64,000 nucleotides of DNA. Source: Bacteroidia bacterium. Lineage in GTDB: Bacteria; Bacteroidota; Bacteroidia; Flavobacteriales; Schleiferiaceae. How positions within the stretch are numbered: position 1 is the stretch's first letter; each line of letters opens with the position of its first letter. The notes under the pieces were generated by a model. That model ran no database searches, was not told the origin of the DNA, and worked only from the letters and a program-made list of their open reading frames with translations. The position numbers and the translations under genes are program-made. Location of the stretch: contig JAUHWL010000006.1 in NCBI GenBank assembly GCA_030424545.1, forward strand, positions 1 to 64,000, in the 5' to 3' direction. This document shows, one piece after another, positions 47,737-56,895 of the stretch.

Positions 47737-48286
47737 TGCTTCTGTTTTTAAATTCTGTTCTAACCGAATCTAGTTTAAACGTAAGTTCACCGTAATTTCT
47801 GATGCAGGTGGAAACCGTTCCGGCATATTTTTGCACATCTTTATGTAATGTGCTAGAAACCTGGACTTCTGTGTCTAGATAATGCATAAACTCATCTTCG
47901 GTAATTAAGCTCTTTTCAAAATCGTGTTTTAAGCCGTTTAATTGCACTATTGATTTATTGAGTTCTTTGTTCCAGTTATCTATTTCTAAGCTCGCTTTTT
48001 TAGTGTATTTAAAACAGAGTTGCATTTGGTCAAGCTCATGTGTGTAAAACTCTGAGTTACTTAAATCATCATACTCGTTCGAGTAAAAATCATAAAACTC
48101 TTTATACACATTAATTTGGCTTTGCAAAGGTGTTTCTGATAAGAGTTGAACCACTTGTTTATCGGCCTCTAAAATTTCTACGATAGAATCTAGCTGGATT
48201 GTTTGTTTGGTAGCGTTTATGTTTTTGCAACCTATCGCTGCAACAAACAACGTGAGTAATCCAGTAAGAGCAAATAACTTTTTCAT
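47732..48286 (-). CDS. small lipoprotein, unknown function
   Basis: The 184-aa product has a lipoprotein signal peptide (KKLFALTGLLTLFVAAIGC, Cys about residue 20) and then an all-helical, charged body resembling a coiled coil. The ATG at 48286 is preferred over an upstream in-frame codon inside serS because it starts the signal peptide. It sits four bases after serS and its stop overlaps the predicted ATT start of the TPR gene, so the three genes appear to form an operon. Confidence 0.65.
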   Translation of the reverse strand: MKKLFALTGLLTLFVAAIGCKNINATKQTIQLDSIVEILEADKQVVQLLSETPLQSQINVYKEFYDFYSNEYDDLSNSEFYTHELDQMQLCFKYTKKASLEIDNWNKELNKSIVQLNGLKHDFEKSLITEDEFMHYLDTEVQVSSTLHKDVQKYAGTVSTCIRNYGELTFKLDSVRTEFKNRSN

Positions 48287-48290
48287 GTAT

Positions 48291-49559
48291 TTATATTGAA
48301 TTGAAACCTGCATACGGAACCAAGACTTCTGGAATATTAATTCCGTTTTCGGTTTGGTAATTTTCTAACAAAGCGGCCAAAATTCTTGGTAGAGCTAAAG
48401 AGCTGCCGTTAAGGGTATGTGCCAATTGTGTTTTGTTGTTTTCATCTTTATAGCGCAGTTTTAGGCGGTTGCTCTGAAACGTTAAAAAGTTTGATACAGA
48501 GCTTACCTCAAGCCACCTTTCTTGTGCTGCGCTCCATACTTCAAAATCATACGTTATAGCACTGGCAAAACCAAGATCGCCACCACATAAACGTAAAACG
48601 CGAAAAGGAAGATTTAGTTCTGTTAAAATACCACCTACATGTTCTACCATTTCGGCAAGCAGATCATCACTTTTTTCAACTTCAGAAATGGCCACAATTT
48701 CTACCTTATCAAATTGATGAAGTCTGTTTAAGCCGCGAACATCTTTGCCGTAACTGCCTGCTTCTCTTCTAAAACATGGTGTATAAGCAGTACATTTTAT
48801 GGGTAAATCTTTTGTGCTTACAATTACATCTCTAAACATGTTTGTAATAGGCACTTCGGCAGTGGGAATGGCGTATAAATTATCGGCTGTAATCTGATAC
48901 ATCTGCCCTTCTTTATCGGGCAATTGTCCGGTTCCTACACCACTAGCCTCGTTTATAAATAGGGGAGGCAAATACTCAGTGTAACCTGCTTGTGTGTTTT
49001 TATCTAAAAAATAATTAATAAGTGCGCGTTGCAAGCGTGCCCCTTTGTTGATATACACAGGAAATCCCGCACCTGTAATTTTTACGCCCAATTCAAAATC
49101 AATCAGGTTGTATTTGGCGGCCAAATCCCAATGGGGTACCGCGTTTGCATGTAGGGTTGGAATTGTGCCTACTTCTTTTACGGTAACATTGTCATTTTCG
49201 CTGTTGCCGCTTGGCACTAAACTATGGGGTGCATTAGGTAAGTTGTAAAGAATGTCAAACTCTTGTTTTTCTAATTCTTCTTGTTTGGCCAAAAGAGCTT
49301 TTAATTCTTCTTTCAGTTCACCTGTTTTGGCTCTGCTAGCTTCGGCTTCTTCGCGCTTGCCGCTTTTAAATAATTGGCCAATTTCTTTGGCTATCGCGTT
49401 GCTTTTGGCTTGTAGGTTTTCAGCTTCGCTTTGTACTTTTCTTCTTTCTTCGTTGATGACCAATAGCTGTTCTATTGTTTCTGTTGCATCAATATTTCTT
49501 TTCGCAAGCGCGGCAATTATTTCTTCTTTTTGCTCGCGTATGGTGTTGATTTGTAACAT
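48291..49559 (-). CDS. serS: seryl-tRNA synthetase
   Basis: It charges tRNA-Ser with serine. The 422-aa class II synthetase has the N-terminal coiled-coil arm that grips the tRNA long arm (about residues 25-110, EERRKVQSEAENLQAKSNAI), motif 2 (CFRREAGSYGKDVRGLNRLHQF) and motif 3 (GSSLALPRILAALLENYQ). The ATG at 49559 gives MLQINTIREQKEEI, the family N-terminus. Confidence 0.97.
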   Translation of the reverse strand: MLQINTIREQKEEIIAALAKRNIDATETIEQLLVINEERRKVQSEAENLQAKSNAIAKEIGQLFKSGKREEAEASRAKTGELKEELKALLAKQEELEKQEFDILYNLPNAPHSLVPSGNSENDNVTVKEVGTIPTLHANAVPHWDLAAKYNLIDFELGVKITGAGFPVYINKGARLQRALINYFLDKNTQAGYTEYLPPLFINEASGVGTGQLPDKEGQMYQITADNLYAIPTAEVPITNMFRDVIVSTKDLPIKCTAYTPCFRREAGSYGKDVRGLNRLHQFDKVEIVAISEVEKSDDLLAEMVEHVGGILTELNLPFRVLRLCGGDLGFASAITYDFEVWSAAQERWLEVSSVSNFLTFQSNRLKLRYKDENNKTQLAHTLNGSSLALPRILAALLENYQTENGINIPEVLVPYAGFNSI

Positions 49560-49632
49560 TAGATCAAGTAAGTTTTTCTGGGGTAAATATACTATGAGAT
49601 TAGGAAGCGTATGGGTATGTTTTAAAATAAAA

Positions 49633-49665
49633 AAACCCTGATTAAGCAAAGCTTAGTCAGGGTTT
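49633..49665 (-). terminator. terminator of the rplU-rpmA operon
   Basis: AAACCCTGA-T-TAAGC pairs with GCTTA-G-TCAGGGTTT across loop AAA (one mismatch), followed leftward by a T-rich run. Confidence 0.85.
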
Positions 49666-49695
49666 ATCAAATAAAAATGATTTGTATAAAACGTC

Positions 49696-49959
49696 TTAAG
49701 CTTCTGTATTAGGTTCTACAGAAACATACGATTTATTGTCTTTCTTTTTGCGGAAAACAACGGTTCCATCTACCAAAGCAAAAAGAGTGTGGTCTACACC
49801 AATTCCTACATTAGTTCCTGGGTTATGTTTTGTACCTCGTTGGCGCACAATAATATTACCTGCAATGGCTTGTTGGCCACCAAATAATTTTACACCTAAG
49901 CGTTTACTATGCGATTCGCGTCCGTTTTTAGAACTACCGACTCCTTTTTTATGTGCCAT
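49696..49959 (-). CDS. rpmA: 50S ribosomal protein L27
   Basis: The 87-aa protein begins [20 protein letters not shown], so it has the mature-type N-terminus that reaches the peptidyl-transferase centre and needs no N-terminal trimming. It continues with [15 protein letters not shown]. It follows rplU by 22 bases in the usual L21-L27 operon. Confidence 0.97.
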   Translation of the reverse strand: MAHKKGVGSSKNGRESHSKRLGVKLFGGQQAIAGNIIVRQRGTKHNPGTNVGIGVDHTLFALVDGTVVFRKKKDNKSYVSVEPNTEA

Positions 49960-49981
49960 CTCTAATTAGGTTTTGTCGTTA

Positions 49982-50479
49982 TTATTTACTTAAAGCATCA
50001 ATCAATTCCGCTTTTTTCATGGTAGAAAATCCTGAAATTTCTTTTGCTTTTGCCATTTCTCTTAATTCTGCTACTGTATTTGCGCTTAAATCTGTAGTAG
50101 CATCTTCCTTAACAGGAGCAGCAACTTCTTCTTTTTTAGCGGCAGGAGCAGCTTTCTTAGGTGCTTTACCAGCACCAATACTGTCTATGCTAATTTGCGT
50201 TAAATATTGGCGGTGACCGTTTAATTTTTGGTAACCTTTTCTTCTTTTCTTTTTAAAGACCAATACTTTATCACCTTTAAGGTGGTTTAAGATGGTTGCG
50301 TTTACGGCAACTCCTTCTATAACTGGGGCGCCTACAGTTACATTCCCGTTATCGTCAGTAAGCATTACTTTATCAAAAGTAATTTTATCGCCTTCTGCAC
50401 CTTTTAAACGGTGAACGTAGATCTGCTGGTCTTGCTCAACTTTAAATTGAAGCCCTGCTATTTCTACTATTGCATACAT
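49982..50479 (-). CDS. rplU: 50S ribosomal protein L21 with a C-terminal HeH/SAP-like extension
   Basis: Residues 1-103 are a normal L21 (YAIVEIAGLQFKVEQ, VFKKKRRKGYQKLNGHRQ). The protein then continues for about 60 residues: a Lys/Ala/Pro linker (about 104-130) and a small helical domain, NTVAELREMAKAKEISGF then KKAELIDAL (about 133-165), like HeH/LEM or SAP/Rho-N helix-extension-helix modules that often bind nucleic acid. The extension should sit on the ribosome surface. The promoter box lies 23 bases upstream. Confidence 0.95.
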   Translation of the reverse strand: MYAIVEIAGLQFKVEQDQQIYVHRLKGAEGDKITFDKVMLTDDNGNVTVGAPVIEGVAVNATILNHLKGDKVLVFKKKRRKGYQKLNGHRQYLTQISIDSIGAGKAPKKAAPAAKKEEVAAPVKEDATTDLSANTVAELREMAKAKEISGFSTMKKAELIDALSK

Positions 50480-50501
50480 ATTCTATCTATTTTAAGGGGC
50501 G

Positions 50502-50509
50502 CAAATATA
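50502..50509 (-). promoter_or_regulatory. rplU-rpmA promoter -7 box
   Basis: The leftward TATATTTG is followed at once by CGCCCC, the same GC-rich start block as in the rRNA and hup promoters. Confidence 0.65.
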
Positions 50510-50603
50510 ATAGAAAAAGCTAAGTCTAAAACTTTTAACATAAAATTCACAAAGTACAATTCACGCAACGCAAATTTAGTACAAGCACACAAGCCATAAT
50601 TGC

Positions 50604-50611
50604 TACATTTG
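50604..50611 (+). promoter_or_regulatory. promoter -7 box of the M16 pair
   Basis: TACATTTG followed by GCGAC, 43 bases before the ATG at 50654. There is no clear -33 element. Confidence 0.45.
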
Positions 50612-50653
50612 GCGACTTTGAAAATCGTTTATTAATAACATAACAAAAATAAC

Positions 50654-51976
50654 ATGAAGAAAACACTAGCCGGTGTTATGCTTGGTTTAGCGTGTTTTGC
50701 TTTGCAAGCACAAGACAAAATTAAGTTTAAAGAATATGATTTAGACAATGGTCTGCATGTAATTCTGCACCAAGATAAAAGCACCCCTATTGTAGCGGTA
50801 ACTGTTTTGTATCACGTAGGATCTAAAAACGAAGACACAAATAGAACCGGCTTCGCTCACTTTTTTGAGCATTTATTGTTTGAAGGAACAGAGAACATAC
50901 CAAAAGGCGAATACGATAAATACGTAATTAATGCAGGTGGTGCTTTAAATGCAAATACAACACAAGACAGAACTTTTTACTACGAGCTTTTGCCATCTAA
51001 TGAGTTGGCTTTGGGGCTTTGGTTAGAAAGCGAGCGTATGTTGCATGCCAACATTTTGCAAGTTGGGGTAGATACACAACGTGAAGTTGTAAAAGAAGAA
51101 AAGCGCCAACGTATAGATAATCAACCGTATGCTTCTTTCGCTACAGAAATGTTTAAGCGTGCCTTTACGGTACATCCTTATAACTGGTCGCCTATTGGTT
51201 CTATGGAGCACCTTAACTCGGCACAACTTAGCGAGTTTATGGAGTTTTACAAGAAATTCTACATCCCAAACAATGCAACATTATCTATTGCGGGCGATAT
51301 TGAATTTGATGAAGCAGAAAAATTAATTGAGACGTACTTTAAAGATATACCAAGAGGTGCTGATGTTGTAAGACCAAATGTCGTTGAGCCAGAATTAACA
51401 GAAGAAATTGTTGCTACGGTTTATGATAACATCCAATTACCAGCAACCTTTATTGGGTATAGGGTTCCTGGCCAAGCCGATAAAGATGCTTATGTATTAG
51501 AAATGATTACCAGAGTATTGAGCGATGGCGGAAGCTCTCGTTTAAATCAGCGTTTGGTTGAGCAAGATAAAAGCGCGTTACAAGTAGCGTCTTTTCCGTA
51601 TACATTAGAAGACTACGGAATTTTCATCACGTTGGCATTGCCAAACGTTGGGCACACTTTAGAAGAACTAGAAGTTGCTATGGACGAGGAAATAGCTCGT
51701 TTACAAACAGAATTGATTACAGACGAAGAATATCAAAAAATCCAAAACATGGTAGAAAGTGATTTTGTATCGTCTAACAGTTCTATGGCGGGTATTGCAG
51801 AATCTCTGGCCAACTACCGCGTTTATTTTGGCGATGCCAATTTAATTAATGACGAAATTGAGCGTTACCGTGCCGTTACAAAAGAAGATATCATGAATGC
51901 TGCAAAAAAATACTTGCGTAAAAACAACCGCGTGGTATTACATTATTTGCCCATGTCTGAACAAGTTGAACAATAA
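50654..51976 (+). CDS. exported M16 zinc peptidase, catalytic partner
   Basis: The 440-aa product has a signal peptide (KKTLAGVMLGLACFALQAQ) and an M16 domain with the zinc motif HFFEH (GFAHFFEHLLFEGT, about residues 67-80) and the third ligand in VVKEEKRQR. It should cleave peptides in the periplasm. The following gene, 20 bases downstream, encodes an M16 protein without the zinc motif, so the two probably form a heterodimer like mitochondrial processing peptidase and Sphingomonas M16 pairs. Confidence 0.92.
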   Translation: MKKTLAGVMLGLACFALQAQDKIKFKEYDLDNGLHVILHQDKSTPIVAVTVLYHVGSKNEDTNRTGFAHFFEHLLFEGTENIPKGEYDKYVINAGGALNANTTQDRTFYYELLPSNELALGLWLESERMLHANILQVGVDTQREVVKEEKRQRIDNQPYASFATEMFKRAFTVHPYNWSPIGSMEHLNSAQLSEFMEFYKKFYIPNNATLSIAGDIEFDEAEKLIETYFKDIPRGADVVRPNVVEPELTEEIVATVYDNIQLPATFIGYRVPGQADKDAYVLEMITRVLSDGGSSRLNQRLVEQDKSALQVASFPYTLEDYGIFITLALPNVGHTLEELEVAMDEEIARLQTELITDEEYQKIQNMVESDFVSSNSSMAGIAESLANYRVYFGDANLINDEIERYRAVTKEDIMNAAKKYLRKNNRVVLHYLPMSEQVEQ

Positions 51977-51996
51977 AACACAAGCATTATAGCATT

Positions 51997-54072
51997 ATGA
52001 AAAAATCAATAATATTTCTACAAATATTTTTATTTACTGCCTTTGCAACATTTGCACAAGTAGATAGATCTAAACGCCCAGAAGCTGGTCCGGCACGCGC
52101 ACCGCAAATTGGCGAGTATGAATCTTTTGAATTGAAAAACGGAGTGAAAGTTTTTGTGGTAGAAAACCACAAGTTGCCTCGCGTTTCAATGTCGTTAATT
52201 ATAGATAGAGACCCTATAGTAGAAGGTAGCAATGCCGGATACGTTGAGTTAGCAGGCGAGTTAATTGGCCGCGGTACAACCAACAGAACAAAAGAAGAAC
52301 TAGATAAAGAAGTAGATTTTATGGGCGCTCGCCTTTCTACTTCGGCAAGTTCTATAGGTGTTTTTGGGTTAAGCAAATACACAGAAAAGCTTATTGAAAT
52401 TATGGCTGATGTGGCCATGAACCCAAGCATGACTCAAGAAGAATTTGATAAAGCAAAAGAGCAAATTCTTTCTGGCTTAGAAACGGTAAAAGACGACCCT
52501 AGCGCCATTATGGAAAATGTTTGGTCTGATTTAATCTACGGTAAAAATCATCCTTATGGAGAAATTGTTACCCAAGAAACGGTAAAAAATGTTTCTTTAG
52601 AAGATTGCAAAATGTATCACGCCACTTACTTTAAACCAAACGTTGCGTACATCGCAGTTGTTGGAGATGTTAGCGTGAAAAAAGTTAAAAAGATGTTTAA
52701 CAAGTACATGGGCAATTGGAAGCCAGCAGAAGTACCACAGTTTACATATGAGTTGCCTAAAACCGTTACAGAAAACACGGTAGCATTGGTAGATCGCCAA
52801 GCTAGTGTACAATCTGTAATACGCATTGGTAACCCAATTATATTAAAACAAGGTGATGCTGATATTGATGCATTGCGTGTAATGAACGTGATTTTAGGCG
52901 GTGGCTCTATGGGGCGTTTGTACAATAACTTACGCGAAGACAAAGCATACACCTACGGTGCATATTCTAGCTTTGGTACAGACGAATTAGTAAGTGCATT
53001 TTACGCCTACGCACAAGTTAGAAACGAAGTTACAGATAGTGCAGTTGCACAATTCTTAATAGAGTTAGATAAAATGCGTACAGGTAAAGTAACTACAGAA
53101 GAGCTTAATCAAGCAAAAGCTAGCATTATGGGTAGCTTCGGAAGATCTTTAGAGCAGCCAAGTACAGTAGCAGGTTTTGCCTTAAGCACAGCGCGCTACA
53201 ACTTACCAGCAGATTATTATCAAAATTACTTAAAACGTGTAGAAGCGGTTACAGTTGAGGATATTCAACGTGTTGCTCAGAAATACATTTCTGAAGATGA
53301 GTTGCTTATTACTATTGTAGGTAAGGGTCAAGATATTGCTCCTGGTTTAGAACAGTTTGGAAAAATTGAATATTATGATATGTATGCCAACCCTACAGAA
53401 GCACCTTCGTTTTTGTTTATGCCAGAAGGAGTTACAGCCGAGAATGTTGTAAATAACTACTTAAAGGCAATTGGTGGAAAAGATAAATTGGCAAAAATGA
53501 CTGCGTTTAATATGTCTATGACTGCAGAGATGGCCGGTTTACCAGCTCCTATGAACATGACCATTGCTAAAAAAGTGCCAGATTATTACATGGAATCGCA
53601 ATCTATTCCAGGTATGTATGAGGCTAAAAAATTATATGCCAAAGGAAAAGGAACCCAATCTAGCCCACAAGGTTCTGGAGATTTAGAAGGCGATGAATTA
53701 GAAGATGTTAAACGTACAGCTAGCGTATTCATGCCAGAAATGAACTACTTAAAAGGCGATTACAAAATAACATTACAAGGTCAGAACATCTTAAACGGCA
53801 AAGACGTTTATCAGCTTTTAGTTGAAAACGCTTCTGGGGCAAAAACCACTGAGTATTATGATGTAGCTACAGGATTAAAAATTCAAGCTGAGCAAACAGA
53901 AGAAACTCCTCGTGGACCTATGACTATTGTTTCGGCTTATGGTTCTTACAAAAGTTTTGGCGGCATTTTGTTCCCCACAACCTTAGTACAAAGTGTAGGA
54001 CCTCAGGTTATAAACATCAATATTACAGATGTTAAAACCAACAAAGAGGTGTCTACAGATATATTTAAATAA
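51997..54072 (+). CDS. exported M16-like protein, non-catalytic partner with extra C-terminal domain
   Basis: The 691-aa product has a signal peptide (KKSIIFLQIFLFTAFATFAQ). Where the catalytic partner has HFFEH this protein has NAGYVELAGELIGRG, so zinc binding is lost, while the R/Y substrate-binding region remains (GRLYNNLREDKAYTYGAYS). Residues about 465-691 form an extra domain (VVNNYLKAIGGKDKLAKM, then PRGPMTIVSAYGSYK) resembling LolA/LolB-like lipoprotein-binding beta-sheets; this is a resemblance only. Confidence 0.88.
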   Translation: MKKSIIFLQIFLFTAFATFAQVDRSKRPEAGPARAPQIGEYESFELKNGVKVFVVENHKLPRVSMSLIIDRDPIVEGSNAGYVELAGELIGRGTTNRTKEELDKEVDFMGARLSTSASSIGVFGLSKYTEKLIEIMADVAMNPSMTQEEFDKAKEQILSGLETVKDDPSAIMENVWSDLIYGKNHPYGEIVTQETVKNVSLEDCKMYHATYFKPNVAYIAVVGDVSVKKVKKMFNKYMGNWKPAEVPQFTYELPKTVTENTVALVDRQASVQSVIRIGNPIILKQGDADIDALRVMNVILGGGSMGRLYNNLREDKAYTYGAYSSFGTDELVSAFYAYAQVRNEVTDSAVAQFLIELDKMRTGKVTTEELNQAKASIMGSFGRSLEQPSTVAGFALSTARYNLPADYYQNYLKRVEAVTVEDIQRVAQKYISEDELLITIVGKGQDIAPGLEQFGKIEYYDMYANPTEAPSFLFMPEGVTAENVVNNYLKAIGGKDKLAKMTAFNMSMTAEMAGLPAPMNMTIAKKVPDYYMESQSIPGMYEAKKLYAKGKGTQSSPQGSGDLEGDELEDVKRTASVFMPEMNYLKGDYKITLQGQNILNGKDVYQLLVENASGAKTTEYYDVATGLKIQAEQTEETPRGPMTIVSAYGSYKSFGGILFPTTLVQSVGPQVININITDVKTNKEVSTDIFK

Positions 54073-54098
54073 GAAGATTTTTATCATATTTCAATTCA

Positions 54099-54131
54099 AA
54101 GAGAGCCGCCACTTTTGCGGCTCTCTTTTTT
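54099..54131 (+). terminator. terminator of the M16 pair
   Basis: AAGAGAGCCGC pairs with GCGGCTCTCTT around loop CACTTTT, followed by a T-run. Confidence 0.92.
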
Positions 54132-54137
54132 ATACCT

Positions 54138-55154
54138 ATGTTTCTAGAGCTCCGAGAAAAATTAAAAAAAGCCTTTTACGGCATGCCCGTTATTTGGCCA
54201 CTATTAATGTGGTCTAAAACCATTTATTACGATTTAAATTACTGGTATTATTATAAATCTTCTTTTGGAAAACGCAATGTTAGCCTGCGAGAAATAAACC
54301 TAGAATTTAATAGCGCCTGTAATTTGCGCTGTAAATTTTGCTCGTTAGATTTTACAAAACCAACCCAAACCATGCCAGTAGATTTGCTAGAGAAACTCCT
54401 CGCAGAACTGCAAACAGACAAGCGCATGGCCAACGTACAGCAATTAAATTTGTACAATGGCGGAGAAACGCTATTGCACCCCAAACGCTTAGAAATGTTC
54501 CAGGCCATTGGTAATGCAAAAACAAAGGCGCGTGCCGAAGGACGTAAATTCCCGAAAGTGCTTTTGCTCACAAACGGCATGTTGTTGCGCCCAAAATTGG
54601 CTCAACAAATTTTAGAGACAGATGCACTAGATGTTGTGCAGTTTAGTTTAGATGGCGGCACACCAGAAAAGTTTGAAGAACTCCGCGTAAATGCAAAATG
54701 GAAACCGTTTTATGATAACGTGAAAACCCTACATCAACTTGTGCAAGAAAACAAGAAAGATGTGGCCCTAAAAAGTATTACCATAGTAGAACAGCCCTTT
54801 ACATTAACTACCGATTGGATGCACCCAGAATTTAAAGAAGTAATTGATTTAATGAGCCATTTTGAGCTACGCAGGTTGCATGATTGGGGCGGAGAAGTAG
54901 AATTGGGCGATGGTGAAAAAAAGGTAGTAAACAAAAAAGGTTGCATGCTTTTAATGCACCAAATGGTGGTGCTACCCAATGGCGATGTTACCGTTTGTTG
55001 CAATGATCTAAACAGCAAAGGCGTTGTAGGCAACATCACTAATAAAACACTTTTTGATGTGTATGCTGGGCATGAACGCAGAGTTTACGTAGACAAATTA
55101 CAACAAGGCAGAAAAGACGAATTGGAGTTGTGTAAGAATTGTGTAAGTTTTTAA
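54138..55154 (+). CDS. radical SAM/SPASM protein
   Basis: The 338-aa product has the radical SAM 4Fe-4S motif C-NLR-C-KF-C (about residues 63-70, within FNSACNLRCKFCSLDF) and a C-terminal SPASM-type Cys set (VTVCCNDLNSKG, CKNC at the end). It should use SAM-derived radicals on a peptide or a metabolite; no precursor peptide gene is evident next to it. The N-terminal segment (VIWPLLMWSKTIYYDLNYW) is aromatic and may attach to the membrane. Confidence 0.85.
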   Translation: MFLELREKLKKAFYGMPVIWPLLMWSKTIYYDLNYWYYYKSSFGKRNVSLREINLEFNSACNLRCKFCSLDFTKPTQTMPVDLLEKLLAELQTDKRMANVQQLNLYNGGETLLHPKRLEMFQAIGNAKTKARAEGRKFPKVLLLTNGMLLRPKLAQQILETDALDVVQFSLDGGTPEKFEELRVNAKWKPFYDNVKTLHQLVQENKKDVALKSITIVEQPFTLTTDWMHPEFKEVIDLMSHFELRRLHDWGGEVELGDGEKKVVNKKGCMLLMHQMVVLPNGDVTVCCNDLNSKGVVGNITNKTLFDVYAGHERRVYVDKLQQGRKDELELCKNCVSF

Positions 55155-55184
55155 ATTGCACCTTCATGTTAATTCACTTTTTTA

Positions 55185-55907
55185 ATGCCAAATCAAATAG
55201 AAATTAAAAAATGCACATTTTGCAATAGTGAATTGTTGAGTGATTATTGTTCTACTTGTGGCCGCCCTCAATCCGTAAAAAGGATAAATGGAAAGTACAT
55301 TTTATCAGAAATAGGTCACGTTGTAAATTTTGAAAAGGGGATCCTTTTTACCGTTAAAGAGCTGCTGATACGGCCAGGAAGCAGTATTCATGATTTTATT
55401 CATACCGATAGGAATAGGCTTGTAAAGCCCGTTCTTTTTGTTATTGTGTGTTCTTTAATTTACACTGTCCTTCAGCAATGGTTAAAGTTTGAAGACGGCT
55501 ACGTTGGTTTTTCGTTTAAAGAAGTTCAAGGTATTGAAAAAGTGTTTCTGTGGATTTCGAGCCATTATGGTTACAGCAATTTTTTTATGGCATTTTTTAT
55601 TGCCTTTTGGTTAAAAGTGTTCTTTAGAAAATATAGGTATAATTTTTTTGAGATTTTAATTCTCCTTTGTTTCTTAATGGGCGTTGGGATGCTCATATTT
55701 GCCTTCTATGGAGTACTGGATTATCTAACAAATTTCAAAATAATAGACAAAGGGTTTTTAATCGGAGTCCTTTACATTACTTGGGGCATTGGTCAGTTTT
55801 TTGACAAAAAGAAAGTCATAAACTATTTTAAGGCATTTCTGAGCTACATGTTGGGAATGATTTTTTTTACAATTACAGCCATGATTTTGGGTGCAATTAT
55901 TAGTTGA
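55185..55907 (+). CDS. DUF3667 membrane protein with zinc ribbon
   Basis: The 240-aa product begins with a rubredoxin-like zinc ribbon (CTFCNSELLSDYCSTCG, about residues 10-26), a conserved stretch (VNFEKGILFTVKELLIRPG, then DRNRLVKPVLF) and four to five membrane segments. This layout is that of DUF3667, a family of unknown function in Bacteroidota. It stands 31 bases after the radical SAM gene and could share its transcript. Confidence 0.75.
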   Translation: MPNQIEIKKCTFCNSELLSDYCSTCGRPQSVKRINGKYILSEIGHVVNFEKGILFTVKELLIRPGSSIHDFIHTDRNRLVKPVLFVIVCSLIYTVLQQWLKFEDGYVGFSFKEVQGIEKVFLWISSHYGYSNFFMAFFIAFWLKVFFRKYRYNFFEILILLCFLMGVGMLIFAFYGVLDYLTNFKIIDKGFLIGVLYITWGIGQFFDKKKVINYFKAFLSYMLGMIFFTITAMILGAIIS

Positions 55908-55916
55908 ATAAAAGTT

Positions 55917-56798
55917 TTAAGCTCTCCTTTTTTTATTGACCAAGTATATGCCTAGTAATATAAAACTCACACCTATAAAGTGTTTGGCGCCAATTATTTC
56001 GCCATCTAAAAACCCCCAAGCAATAGCTACTATAGGCACTGCATAGGTTACGCTACTACTAAATATGGGCGTTGATATTTTAATTAAGTAATTAAACCCT
56101 ATTACCGCCAAGCTAGAGCCAAGTATGCCTAACAACGCCAAGTAACCCATGCTGCTCCATGCATAAGGATTGCTAAATCGTTCCGTAAAATCTGTAAAAA
56201 GTAAAAAAATAACCATGGCTGGCCCAACCGTTAATAAAGATAAATTGGTAATGGCTAGTGAGTTTAAATGTTGAAGTTTGGACTTAATAACATTTATACT
56301 AATTCCATAAAAGAGTGTAGCTGTTATGGCAAATCCTAAGTAACCAACGTTGTTGTCTATTTGAAAACCTGTTTCGGGTTTTATTAAGTATATAGCACCA
56401 AGAAGGCCTAAAAATATCCCAACATATTGAAGCACGTTAGGTTTGGTTTTAAAAACGAATAATCCAACTAGCAGCGTAAAAAGCGGAACCAAAGAGTTGG
56501 TAATGCCAACAATACTACTATCTACTTTGCTAACGGCAAGCGGGAAAAAGATATAAGGTAAACCGTTTCCTAGCCAGCCCACTATTGTGAGTGGAAGAAT
56601 ATCTTCAAGGCGTAAATGTTTAAACGTTTTAATTCCAATAAGGGCTGTAAAAACAAAGGCAAAACCAACGCGTATAGCACCAATTTGTATTGGGCTAAAA
56701 GTTATTAATCCTCGTTTCATTAAAATAAATGAGCTTCCCCAGGTAATAGCAAGTAGTACAAAAAGGAGGATAGAAATGTGTAGTTTGTTATTTCCCAT
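55917..56798 (-). CDS. DMT-superfamily transporter (EamA family)
   Basis: The 293-aa product has ten predicted membrane segments in two EamA halves (LLAITWGSSFILMKRGL at the start, GYLGFAITATLFYGIS for the second). The substrate is unknown. It is a single leftward gene. A box resembling TATATTTG (GATATTTG) lies seven bases before its ATG. Confidence 0.82.
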   Translation of the reverse strand: MGNNKLHISILLFVLLAITWGSSFILMKRGLITFSPIQIGAIRVGFAFVFTALIGIKTFKHLRLEDILPLTIVGWLGNGLPYIFFPLAVSKVDSSIVGITNSLVPLFTLLVGLFVFKTKPNVLQYVGIFLGLLGAIYLIKPETGFQIDNNVGYLGFAITATLFYGISINVIKSKLQHLNSLAITNLSLLTVGPAMVIFLLFTDFTERFSNPYAWSSMGYLALLGILGSSLAVIGFNYLIKISTPIFSSSVTYAVPIVAIAWGFLDGEIIGAKHFIGVSFILLGIYLVNKKRRA

Positions 56799-56805
56799 TA
56801 AGCCG

Positions 56806-56813
56806 CAAATATC
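56806..56813 (-). promoter_or_regulatory. -7 box next to the DMT transporter start
   Basis: The leftward GATATTTG, one mismatch from consensus, is followed by CGGCTTA and the ATG. It is another candidate for a nearly leaderless transcript. Confidence 0.4.
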
Positions 56814-56847
56814 TGCTTAATATCAGCTTTAAATAACAATAGGAGTT

Positions 56848-56855
56848 TAAATTTG
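56848..56855 (+). promoter_or_regulatory. promoter -7 box of heme A synthase
   Basis: TAAATTTG fits TAnnTTTG and lies 40 bases before the chosen ATG. No clear -33 element is present. Confidence 0.4.
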
Positions 56856-56895
56856 TTTGCTTATTCAACAAGCAAGATTCTTTAAAACAAACGCA

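Noticed and set aside
54138-55154. The radical SAM gene as a peptide-modification (RiPP) cluster
   Set aside because: No short precursor gene, protease or transporter of the usual kind lies beside it.
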